Made by a program: the position numbers and the translations under genes. From assembly GCA_007115705.1 (NCBI GenBank), contig QXEO01000237.1, positions 4,013,632-4,077,631 on the forward strand: a stretch of DNA of 64,000 bases. Direction: 5' to 3'. Every line of letters starts with the position of its first letter. Within the stretch, counting starts at the first letter, position 1. Source of the DNA: Dactylis glomerata (taxonomy: Eukaryota > Streptophyta > Magnoliopsida > Poales > Poaceae). The notes under the pieces were generated by a model, which saw only the letters and a program-made list of their open reading frames with translations, had not been told where the DNA came from and ran no database searches. This document shows positions 47,758 through 58,777 of the stretch, piece by piece.

Positions 47758-48356
47758 GCATGTGACATGGAGTACTCTTCATCATCACTGTCATGAGGCG
47801 CTTGCTCAGGGGTATTAGTTGTTGCTTTCCTGTGATTACTTTTGGAGGAGTCAGAGAGTTTTTCCTTATTCCCAGAGGTTTTTTTCTATGCATCATGGTG
47901 CTCTTTTGAGCATTTTCTGTTTCCATATCTTTTTCTCCTTGAGTATCTTCAGGGTCTTTTGCATCAGGTTCAACTGGGTCTTGGGGTTCACCTCCATCTT
48001 CTCCAATTTCTTTCGAGAATTCAACCACGATTCCAATTGTGAAAAATTTCTTGTTCAGCTCGAACACTTTTGATTTTGGGATTGCATATATATTCTTGCA
48101 CTGAATCTCGATTCTCACCACCTCACACAAAGACTTGAAAGCTCCCTACCAGTCCACATCTACTAGGATTCCTAAAGCAAAAGCAAATTGGGAGAGGCCA
48201 CACCATTTGCACCATTTTGGATTGACTCCTCTAAGCTGCAGCCACACTTCTTGAGTTTCCTTGATTGATTCCAATTCACCATCCCATACTTCCACATTGA
48301 CGGTTACACCTTCCTTGACCAAGCCAAAACAAAGATAGCTAGCCACGTCTTAACCA
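47758..48356 (-). pseudogene. LINE ORF1 fragment (G), left part
   Basis: On the - strand, 48346-47758 encodes a DUF4283-type LINE ORF1 segment: YLCFGLVKEGVTVNVEVWDG, then EVWLQLRGVNPKWCKWCGLS, a GILVDVDW motif, then VVRIEIQCKNIYAIPKSKVF and an acidic tail. A TAG at 48148-48146 sits in frame after VDW. The expected endonuclease-reverse transcriptase ORF2 and the poly(A) tail are not present because F interrupts. DUF4283 ORF1 proteins bind nucleic acid in LINE particles. The matching upstream part is at 63947-64000. Confidence 0.72.
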
Positions 48357-50059
48357 TGAAAGGAATATGCCCGAGAGGCAATAATAAAGTTGTTATTATA
48401 TTATTTCATGTTCATAATAGATGTTTATTTCTCATGCTAGAATTGTATTAATCAGAATCATTAATACTTGTGTGATTAATAAACTAAAAAGGGTTCCTAG
48501 TAAAGCCTCTCTTTTATACTAGCTCGTTGATTAACCGATGATCAAGGTTTCCTGATCATGAACATTGGATGTTGTTAATAACAGGGTCATATCATTAGAA
48601 GAATGATGTGATGAACACTCACACCCATAGTACGAATAGCAATATGATCAAGTCATCAAGTTCATTGCTATATCAAACTCATACGAAATAGTTCTAATCC
48701 TCATACCATGAGATCATGTTAATCACTGATGCCGGAAGAGTGCTTTGATGATATCAAACGTCACACCATTACAGGGTGATGATAAAGGTTGATTTGGGTA
48801 TTCTGAAAGTATTAGTTGAGGCTCATGGATCAAGAGTGGAATTTGTCCGACCCGATGACGGGAAGATATTCTCTGGGCCCTTCTCGGTGATATTGCATTA
48901 GAATCGCTTGCAAGCATGTGACTAGGTCACGGGAATGCATTATCACGGAATGAGTAAAGAGACTTGTCAGGAACGAGATCGAACTAGGTATGGTTGATAC
49001 CAAATGATCGGATCTCGGACAAGTAATAATATCACGAGACAAAAGGAATTAACTAAGTTCGTTATTGGTTCACACGATCACTAGTTCATCGTTGAGTAAG
49101 TGGGAGCCATCGTGGATTTCTAGATCCCGCTGATGATTATTGATCGGAGAGGAGTCATGATCATGTCCATGTTATTCATGAACCGTAGGGTGACACACTT
49201 AAGGTTTGCCATAGTTTTTGAGTGGATACGATACTCCGATCGAATTACAGGACAACATGAGGGTTGTTTCAGAAAAGCACCGAAACTGTTTCGGGATATC
49301 GAAATAACTCAAGGGTGTATTTGTTAATGTTTGTTAATTGAATAAATTAACAAATATTAAATAAATAAAAATGTTTTATTAAATCAATAAGTGTGAATTT
49401 TAATTAGCATGAATGTCATGCAAAATTAAAATGGGGGTTACCTCATGTTGATGAGGGGGTTACCACCATGAAGGGCATGAAGGGGGGGTTACCACCATGA
49501 TGAGGAGGAGGACCTCCTCCTAGGGGCCGACGCACCCCCCAAGGGGGCTGCCCCCTCCTCCCCTATAAACCCCCCCCCCCTCTCCTCCAAGTTTCACACA
49601 CTTTGGTTCTTCCTCTCTCCCGCAAAGTTGCTGCCCCAAATCCGTCTTGGCTTAGCGAAGCTCTGCCGGATTGTTAGTTCGAGTTTCACACACTTGAAGA
49701 AGTGAGTGTTGGAGTGTCCGGCGGATCCCTTCTTCTGCTACCCCGCTGAACCGAGGGCGTGGAGGAGACGACGACAAGCCGTACGTGTGACCGAGTATGG
49801 GGGCGCCGCCGGTTGTGGCACCGTGTACACGATCTCGTGATCGTCAAGTGAACCACTATGTCGACTACGTCAAGTGAATGACTACATCGACTACGTGCGT
49901 CTTCCTCGACTCTCCATCGGCAATGTTTGTGCGGGAACGTAATCCCCGCTACCGGTCTTCGAGGGTTAGTCTCCGTTGCTACCATCTCGTAGATGTTCTT
50001 GGCTAGTTTATGTGTTCATGCGTAGGAAATTTTTTGTTTTCTATGCTACGAACCCATCA
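48357..50059 (+). repeat. H 5' LTR
   Basis: A 1703-base LTR, starting TGAAAGGAATATGCCC and ending ACGAACCCATCA. A TATA box (CTATAAAC, 49563-49570) is followed by a run of C. A 27-base imperfect direct repeat around GTCAAGTGAA(C/T)(C/G)ACTA lies near 49,840-49,890. Confidence 0.92.
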
Positions 50060-50060
50060 G

Positions 50061-50072
50061 TGGTATCAGAGC
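50061..50072 (+). other. H primer-binding site (initiator tRNA-Met)
   Basis: TGGTATCAGAGC starts one base after the LTR end. Confidence 0.92.
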
Positions 50073-51236
50073 CATCTCTATGTGTAGTTGGTATGCACGG
50101 CTAGAACACATGTGGATGTGGGCGTTGATGATCATGTTATTGCAATTTTTGGTATTTTGGATCATAGTGGCATAGTGGGATTGAAGCTGCCCGAGACTAA
50201 CCTTACGTGACCGCGTTCACGAGACTTGTCCCACACTTGACATTCTTCGGCATATGTGGCTTTGCGGGTGCACGTTTCTCTCACTATAGTTATGATCTAT
50301 TTTATAAAGGGTTGTTAATAATATTTTATCACCGTTGTGGTTACATGTTCGTAGGTAAGAACGGTTCTTCCTAGAAAGCCCCAAACCACGTAAAATATGC
50401 AAGACAAATTAGAAACGTCTAACTTGTTTTTGCAGGGCATGTGATGTGATATGGTTAAATTGTTTATGTTACAAATTGTATGCGATGATCCTTTTTGTAA
50501 GTTATAAACAACCAGCAGGAGCCATATGGTTGTTTTTACATTTAAATGGTTTGCGTGCCGAATATATATATATCCAAGTGATATATTGTAATGGAGGAAG
50601 ACAACCAAGGTGGCGCGCCATGGACCTTGGTGCTACGCCGGTGGAATGATGGAGATCATGCCATGACGCATAATATGGAGATCGAATGCGTGAAGGACCA
50701 TATCATATCACATTATATATGCATGTGATGTTTATCCTTTTATGCATCTTATTCTGCTTAGATTTGATCGCGCGGTAGCATTATAAGATGATCCCTCTCA
50801 CATAAATATCAAGATAAAATGTGTTCTCCCATAACATGCACCGTCAAGAAAGTTTTTTGTTTTGAGACACCTCGTGATGATCAGGTGTGATAGACTCTAC
50901 GTTCACATACGACGGGTGTAAGAGAGTTTTACACACGCAAATGTTATGGTTCTACTTGGCGAGCCTAGCATGTATAGACATGGCCTCAGAACACGAACCG
51001 AAAGGTTAAGCATGAGTCATATGGTTGATATTATGAACATGGTGATGTTCGCCTTTGAAACTATGCTGTTGCATGTGATGATCGGTTGCGGTATAGTGGA
51101 TTTGGTTCATGTAGTCACTTAAGAAAACTAGGAGGGATGTTGTTTTTAAGTGGGAGTTCACGTAGAATTTGATTTAACCTGAACTCATTCTATTATGAAC
51201 TTAGTCTAAATTAACTTTGCAAATAATTTGTAGATC
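50073..51236 (+). other. H untranslated leader
   Basis: About 1.16 kb between primer site and gag start. No long open frame. Longer than I would expect for a copia leader. It should hold packaging signals, but none is identifiable by eye. Confidence 0.65.
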
Positions 51237-51777
51237 ATGGCACCACCTGCTCTAAATTTTAATACATTCATGGAGAAAGAAAAACTAGCCACCAACGGTA
51301 GCAACTTCACCAACTGGGCACTTAACTTGAGGATCCTCCTCAATGCCTCTCAAAAGGGCTATGTGCTTGAGGCACCGCTAGGTAGCCCGCCTACAGAAGA
51401 TGCTCCTGATGAAAAGAAAAATGTTTTTCTGACTCGTAAGGAGGACCACAGTTTAGTTCATTGCGGCATACTGTATGGACTTGAGCCAGAGCTGCGAAAA
51501 CGTTTCGAGAACAGCAACGCTTATGTTACAATGGGAGAGTTGAAACTGATTTTCGACTCCCATACTGCCGTAGAGAGTTATGATGCTTTAGAAAAGTTCT
51601 TTAGCTGCATGATGGAAGAGAACAGCTCTGTTAGTGAGCACGTACTCAAAATGTCTGGGTACGCCGATAAGCTTATCTCTTTAGGAATAACGATTCCTAA
51701 TGAGTTGGGAATACATCGGGTTCTCCAATCTCTCCCACCTAGCTTCAAGAGCTTTGTGATGAACTACAACATGCAGG

Positions 51778-53435
51778 TGATACGTCTCAAACGTATCTAT
51801 AATTTTTGATGCTCCATGCTTATTTTTACACCATTTGCTTAGTGTTTCGTTACACTTCATGGCACTTTTATGCATTTTCTAGAACTAACCTACTAACAAG
51901 TCGCCACAGTGCCAGTTCCCTGTTTTCTGTTGTTTTTGTGTTTTAGAAAAGCTACACAGGAAATATTCTCGGAATTGGACGGAACAAAAGCCAAACGTCC
52001 AGAAATTCACCGAAGCTTCCAGAGAACCGAAGAGGAGACGGAGTGGGGCCACGAGGGGCCCACACGATAGGGTGGCGCGGCCTAGCCCCTGGCCGCGCCC
52101 CCTATGTGTGAGACCGCCTCGGTCCACTCCTGATGATGCCCCTTCGCCTATAAAGACCCCCTGACGGAAAAAACCTAAGTACCCGATCACTTTTCCAGAA
52201 CACATCGCGATCCGCCGCCGCCGTCGACCCAAATATCGGGAGGGTCCAGAAGCTCTTCCCGGCACCTTGTCGGAGAGGGGAATCGCCACCAGAGGTCTTC
52301 TTCATCGCCATGCTTGCCTCCGGCGCGATGACTGAGTAGTCTACCTTGGACTATGGGTCCATAGCAGTAGCTAGATGGTTGTCTTCTCCACCATGTGCTT
52401 CATGTTTAGATCTCGTGAGCTGCCTTACATGATCGAGATCACCGTTATGTAATTCTACATGTTGTGTTTTTTGGGATCCGATGAATATTGGAGTTATGAT
52501 TGAGTTGATGTACTAAATTTTATCTTATGTTATCTCTATGTTGTTTATGATCTTGCATGCTCTCCATTGTTAGTAGCTATCTTGGCCTAGTAGTTGCTAG
52601 TGACTCCAAGAGGGGCTATTTATGCTCGATAGTGGGTTCATGCCTCTATTTAATCTGGGGGAGTGACAGAAACCTCTAAGGTTGTAGATGTGTTGTTGCT
52701 ACTAGGGGGAAAACAACATTCATATGATCGAGGGCATATGCTTTGTTTACATTACACACTTTGCTTAATGCAATTATCTGTTGTTCGCAACTTAATACTT
52801 GTGGAGTTCTCGGATTGATTCGCCACAAGTTGATTATTAGTCATAGATGCAGTTGAATGACGGTCTATGTATCTTGTTGTAATGCCCAGAGTAAATCTCA
52901 TAGTGATCCTCTCATCATATGCACGTTGTCTTTATTCTATCAATTGCCCAACTATAATTTGTTTACCTAGCATGTATTATTTTATCTTATGGAGAGACAC
53001 CACTAGTGAACTGTGGACCCCGGTCCTATTTCCTTTATATTGCTATATATTGCTATCACCTATTTACTTTACTTGCACTGTTTACTTTACTCGCATACTA
53101 TTACTATTTTCCACTCGATATGCTCATTCCTTTGTTTACAGCAAACCGGTGAGATTGACAACCCCATCGTAAGTTGGGAGCAAAGTATTTGGTTGTGTTG
53201 TGTGCAGGTTCCACGTTGCCGCTCGCAAAGCAAAGCTCGGACGAGGCGCCCTATAAATTGTCTAGAGCTGTCGCAAGCTAGCGGGCATCACCTTCAGTCG
53301 TATTGGCTTCTTCCCCTTTGGATCGATAAATCTTGGTTTCTTAACTGAGGGAAAACCTTGCTGCTAAATTCATCATACCTTCCTCTTGGGGTTCCCAACT
53401 GGATGGTGAAAAGCTATCAACACCGTACCACATCA
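51778..53435 (+). repeat. B3 5' LTR
   Basis: A 1658-base LTR, TGATACGTCTC... to CACCGTACCACATCA. TATA CTATAAAG at 52148-52155. Confidence 0.92.
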
Positions 53436-53445
53436 AGCTCTTTTC

Positions 53446-53463
53446 TGGTGCCGTTGCCGGGGA
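53446..53463 (+). other. B3 primer-binding site (tRNA-Asp type)
   Basis: TGGTGCCGTTGCCGGGGA; one C to T change from the canonical sequence. Confidence 0.85.
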
Positions 53464-53619
53464 GGAAGAAGAAGAGTTTTGCGCGGGGAGTTTTCGCACG
53501 CACATCCTTTACTTTGTTTTAAGTTTTGCTTTTACTTTATTTTTACTTGTATCATTTTATCAAAAACCCAAAAAAATTTAATATCCTTTATAGTTGTTAT
53601 TTCTTTACTTTAGTTCATT

Positions 53620-54213
53620 ATGTTGTTTCCTAAGTATGTTTTGGAGGACCTCTCGGTAGGTAGTGGTTCAATTATTGGGAAAGATAACATTGAGGAGTTC
53701 TTTAATCATATTAGTATGCATAAAGATGTTGAGAAAAATTCTTTGGCTGAGCTTGCTCCTAGTTATGAAGTTGCTTCTGCTTATTTGATTCACATGTTAG
53801 AAGGTAGGTTTGCTAGCCTTAATCCTTTTATGCAATACATGTTTCTTAAGCTTCATGATATTGAGGATCCTGAAAAGAAAGATTTTGTCTTGGAAACTTT
53901 GCGCATAGAATTTAGAGATGTTGTTATTGAAGCTAGGGAAGTTTTTAAGAAATTTAATAAGCTTGGCTCGCCTATTGAAGTTGTTGGTACACCCAATGAA
54001 GATTCTAGAATACCAATACCTTGTAAACTTGTAGGAATTCACGATGTCTTGGAAAATATTTTTAGTTGGATCTGTCCCAAAAATCTTTTTAGTGATTTGA
54101 GTGAACCAAAGCATGATCACAAAGGGTCTTCAAAAACTTATGTGGATGAAATACAATGCCTTACTGAGAAGACCTCTTCAATAGACCTTAATGCCTCTCT
54201 TGATATTACTTGA
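53620..54213 (+). CDS. B3 197-residue conserved ORF of unknown function
   Basis: The ATG at 53620 starts an uninterrupted 197-codon frame, TGA 54211-54213. It is collinear with the B2 ORF without gaps. The first 21 residues are identical, as are the core SLAELAPSYEVA, most of LNPFM and FLKLHD, and LSEPKH-HKGSSKTY. Many differences are conservative (I/V, L/I, K/R, E/D). No recognised domain. It is the only intact ORF of the element. Candidate roles are an RNA- or particle-associated factor that helps a parasite element use Athila machinery, or a captured fragment; neither can be shown from the sequence. Confidence 0.75.
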   Translation: MLFPKYVLEDLSVGSGSIIGKDNIEEFFNHISMHKDVEKNSLAELAPSYEVASAYLIHMLEGRFASLNPFMQYMFLKLHDIEDPEKKDFVLETLRIEFRDVVIEAREVFKKFNKLGSPIEVVGTPNEDSRIPIPCKLVGIHDVLENIFSWICPKNLFSDLSEPKHDHKGSSKTYVDEIQCLTEKTSSIDLNASLDIT

Positions 54214-57113
54214 TTCGCACTTTCTACGCCTAGCTCAAAGGCGTTAAAGAAAAGCACTCTTGGGAGATAACCCAATGTTTTACTTTCAGTTATTTTTCTT
54301 TTATTCGAGTCTTGGAAGTTATTACTACTGTAATGACCTCTCCTTATCCTTTTTATTTCGTTTTTGTGCCAAGAGAAGCCTCTAATTTGAGCGAGGTAAG
54401 ATTTGGGGATGTTGCTGTCCTAAAACAGTTTTCGGTGCTGCACCGTAAAAATACGTGAAAATTCTCTATATATCTTTTGGACCTGCGATTTCTTGTGCAT
54501 ATGCCCCAGGTTATATCCAAACTTTCATTAGTTGAACACTTTTTGATTTGAGCAACAGAAAACCCTTTAAAAATTCGACCTTTGTCAGCTGTTCTGTTTT
54601 GACAGATTTCTGCCAATATTTGTGTTTGCCGCTTTATCGCTTTCTTTTTGAGTTCTTTTGATCATGGAACTTTTGGGGAAGTTGCTACAGTAGAATATAC
54701 TTTATATGTGGTGGTTTTGAGTTGAAACCTGAAGCAAAAAGGGTTGATTCTATGTTATGCTTACACTAATGTTGCTAATAGATTTGTGTTTAGTTTTGTA
54801 TGAAGGAAGTTTTCAAGTGGGGAGAATGATGAGATGAGTTGAATAATGGACAAAAGCTCAATCTTGGGGATGCCCATGCATCACCCCAAGAAATATCCAA
54901 GAAGTACAAGCGTCAAAGCTTGGGGATGCCCCCGAGGCACCCCTTCTTCATCGGCAAAAATCAGGTCACCTTTCAATACACTATATTTTTATTGCTTCAT
55001 GCATTATGCATTTTTCTTGGAGCGTCAGTTGTTTTTAGTTTTCAGTTTAGTTTAGTTTTGTTTGCTGCAATAATGGTTAGACCCCAACAAATTTCTTTTG
55101 GAGAAGTTGCCTTGCTTTTCATCTGCCAAGAACACTCCGTTTTTATTCTTATAATTTCAACGAGTGTTCTCTTTTTCTAGAACTACATTTAGCTTTCGAT
55201 TTTTGCCTTGATTTGTGTTCAGATCTTGCTATATCTTTACATCAAGGTGTATTTTTGCCTCTGGTCTATATTGGTTTTCATCAAAAGAGGTGTTTATAAA
55301 AAGTTTGAATGGTGTTGGAAAAGAGAAAAAGCTTTATGCAAAAAAGTGGTACAAGAAGGAGCTTGTGTAGACTGCGGCCTAGGCTTTTGCATGTCGTGCT
55401 TGATGTCTTTTTGATACTATGCTTAGTGGTTTTGCTGTAGCATGAATTGTCTCAAATAACTGAGATTGCTTAATGAGCCTTTGAAAAAATCATGCGTTGT
55501 TTTAATTATTTGGAAGCATTATTTTGGTTTTCTCCTTGATGCTTTATTTGGGTTGACTTGGCGCATGCTCACACATGTTAGACTCATACAAAGTTGCCAA
55601 TAGCCTCTATGATCATTTAGTTTTTGACTTTTGATGCCATCTTATGCTTCTTTTAATGTTGCTTTGTCGCTTTGCATGATTATGGCCGTTATTGCTCTCT
55701 TAGTTGGTCACTCCCAGTCTTTTGCTAGCACTCGTTTTGTACTAAGTATGAGCTCTACTCGTGCATCCAACTCCTAAAAACCAAGTTTTGCCAAAGTGTC
55801 CACCATACATACCTATTAGAAATTTGCTATTCCAAAGTACATTTGACTTGCTTTTATCTACTCTTCAAATTAAACTCTTACCAGTGTTATGCGAAAATTG
55901 TTCAGTAAAGCTCTCACGAACCGAAAGGCACACTTTATTTTTCTCGTTCTTAAAAATTTGACATTGTGGTCTCTTATGTTGAGTTGTTATGCTTGCAAGT
56001 TGTAAGTTGGGAATTAGCCCAGCCATGCTGTCATGGGGCAAGCTTTCAACATTGCACTTCTTATTTGAGTTGATATCGTGATCTTTTGTTTATGGATACT
56101 CGCGGTGTGAAATAAATTGGGAATCTTGCGGGATCATGGAGTTTGTATATCTATTAGAGAAACACCTGGGCCACCAATCTAAGCCATGCATAATTCATGG
56201 TGGAAATTTGCAGCATGCCCATAGTGGACATTCGACGACGCATCTCAAAATAAAAAGCTATACAAATGGTAAATAAAAGAGATGTCGATGTGTTCATTGT
56301 CTGCTTGTCCTATCATTTTGATGTGGGCTTGTTCCATGTCATCGGGCACGGAGGTACCCCGTTAGCGGTTCTCGATGATACGTGTATACTTACAATGACA
56401 AGAGCTTGTTTGGGACTCTAAGTAAAGTAGCATGAGGTTTGGGTACTCGTATTCACGGGACACGAGGTTTTCAACTTATGATTTGTCAAGCATATGCAGC
56501 ATAAGTGTTCTTGCATTAACTTTAACCATTCAAGATGCTTATGATGGGGGCAATGAGAGCTCAAAGCCGGTAAGTACCATAATTTTTGAAGGTTTATAAA
56601 ACTTGCAATCACTGCTTCCCTCCGTGAAGGGCCTTTCTTTTACTTTTATGTTGTGTCTCCACCTTCTATCTTTATGCACCATTAAGAGAGCATAGTTGTC
56701 ATTCTGAGTATAATGTGCATTATCCCAAAGTTTTCATTGATTGATTCATATTGTTGGTTTCACTTGTTCTTAAATTATTTGTATCTAGTCGCCCTCTTAA
56801 ACTTGAAGGTGTCCTATGCATTTATGTTTTGCTCTCCATGAAGGACAAGCTGAAAACCATTTGTATGTTTTTCCTTATGATTTGAACACACGTTTCACTT
56901 TCCTTGTTTCATTTTCATGATCTTTTGTTTGTGTTCATTTTCATGATCTTTTGTTTGTGTTCATTTTCAAGATTATGTCTTTCATGCCCATATTTTAAGT
57001 TCTTTTGATCCCAGCGCACAACGCTTACATAGATGATCAAGATTGTGTAGGTGCATGTCACCTCAAAATTTATTTCTTTTGTTATCACTTACCTACTCGA
57101 GGACGAGCAGGAG
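54214..57113 (+). other. B3 internal non-coding region with a private segment
   Basis: Collinear with B1 and B2 to about 55,800 and again from about 56,600. The roughly 800 bases between are not shared with them. Polypurine-like motifs lie at 54859-54875 and 54914-54931. A 29-base tandem duplication (TTTTCATGATCTTTTGTTTG...) lies near 56,915-56,972. No coding is supported. Confidence 0.7.
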
Positions 57114-57129
57114 TTAAGCTTGGGGATGC
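57114..57129 (+). other. B3 polypurine tract
   Basis: TTAAGCTTGGGGATGC directly before the 3' LTR. Confidence 0.78.
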
Positions 57130-58777
57130 TGATACGTCTCAAACGTATTTATAATTTTTGATGCTCCATGCTTGTTTTTACACCATTTGCTTAGTGTTTC
57201 GTTACACTTCATGGCACTTTTATGCATTTTCCGGAACTAACCTACTAACAAGTCGCCACAGTGCCAGTTCCCTGTTTTCTGCTATTTTTGTGTTTCAGAA
57301 AAGCTACACAGGAAATATTCTCGGAATTGGATGGAACAAAAACCGAACATCCAGAAATTCACCGAAGCTTCCAGAGAACCGAAGAGGAGACGGAGTGGGG
57401 CCATGAGGGGCCCACACAACAGGGCAGCGTGGCCTGGCCCTTGGCCGTGCCCCCTATGTGTGAGATCGCCTCGGTCCACTCCAGACGATGCCCATTTGCC
57501 TATAAAGACCCCCCGACGGAAAAAACCTAAGTACCCGATCACTTTTCTAGAACACATCGCGATCCGCCGCTGCCGTCGACCCGAAGATCAGGAGGCTCCA
57601 GAAGCTCTTCCTGGCACCCTGCCAGAGAGGGGAATCGCCACCGGAAGTCTTCTTCATCGCCATGCTTGCCTCCGGCGTGATGAGTGAGTAGTCTACCTTG
57701 GACTATGGGTCCATAGCAGTAGCTCGATGGTTGTCTTCTCCACCATGTGCTTCATGTTTAGATCTCGTGAGCTGCCTTACATGATCGAGATCACCGTTAT
57801 GTAATTCTACATGTTGTGTTTGTTGGGATCCGATGAATATTGGTGTTATGATTGAGTTGATGTACTGAATTTTATCTTATGTTATCTCTATGTTGTTTAT
57901 GATCTTGCATTCTCTCCGTTGTTAGTAGCTATCTTGGCCGAGTAGTTGCTAGTGACTCCAAGAGGGGGTATTTATGCTCGATAGTGGGTTCATGCCTCTA
58001 TTTAATCTGGGGGAGTGACAAAAACCTCTAAGGTTGTAGATGTGCTGTTGCTACTAGGGGGAAAACAACATTCATATGCTCGAGGGCATATGCTTTGTTT
58101 ACATTACACACTTTGCTTAATGCAATTATCTGTTGTTCACAACTTAATACTTGTGGAGTTCTCGGATTGATTCGCCACAAGTGAATTATTAGTCATAGAT
58201 GCAGTTGGATGACGGTCTATGTATCTTGTTGTAATTCCCAGAGTAAATCTCATAGTGATCCTCTCATCATATGCACGTTGTCTTTATTCTATCAATTGCC
58301 CAACTGTAATTTGTTTACCCAGCCTGCATTATTTTATCTTATGGAGAGATACCACTAGTGAACTGTGGACCCCGGTCCTATTTCCTTTATATTAATATCA
58401 CCTGTTTACTTTACTTGCACTGTTTACTTTACTCGCATACTATTACTATTTTCCACTCGATACGCTCATTCCTTTGTTTACAGCAAACCGGTGAGATTGA
58501 CAACCTCATCATAAGTTGGGAGCAAAGTATTTGGTTGTGTTGTGTGCAGGTTCCATGTTGCCGCTCGCAAAGCAAAGCTCGGACGAGGCGCCCTATAAAT
58601 TGTCCAGAGCTATCGCAAGCTTGCGGGCATCACCTTCAGTTGTATTGGCTTCTTCCCCTTCGGATCGATAAACCTTGGTTTCTTAACTGAGGGAAAACCT
58701 TGCTGCTATATTCATCATACCTTCCTCTCGGGGTTCCCAACTGGACGGTGAAAAGCTATCAACACCATACCGCATCA
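57130..58777 (+). repeat. B3 3' LTR
   Basis: A 1648-base LTR, TGATACGTCTC... to CACCATACCGCATCA, TATA CTATAAAG at 57500-57507. Clearly the partner of the B3 5' LTR, sharing AACAAGTCGCCACAG and the GTGGAGTTCTCGGATTGATTC block that B1 and B2 lack. Confidence 0.92.

Larger units (their letters stand above)
51778..58777 (+). mobile_element. B3: non-autonomous Athila-type element in gag of H
   Basis: A complete element of 7000 bases with perfect 5-base target duplications GCAGG (51773-51777 and 58778-58782). 5' LTR 51778-53435, primer site, 197-codon ORF, non-coding region, polypurine tract, 3' LTR 57130-58777. Removing it with one duplication restores the gag frame of H. Confidence 0.95.

Noticed and set aside
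47660..48346. Host protein-coding gene on the - strand
   Set aside because: The order of motifs matches LINE ORF1 (DUF4283 type), it has in-frame stops, and it is cut by F and H.
50061..50072. tRNA-Met gene fragment
   Set aside because: Only the 12 bases complementary to the tRNA 3' end are present next to an LTR; it is a primer-binding site.
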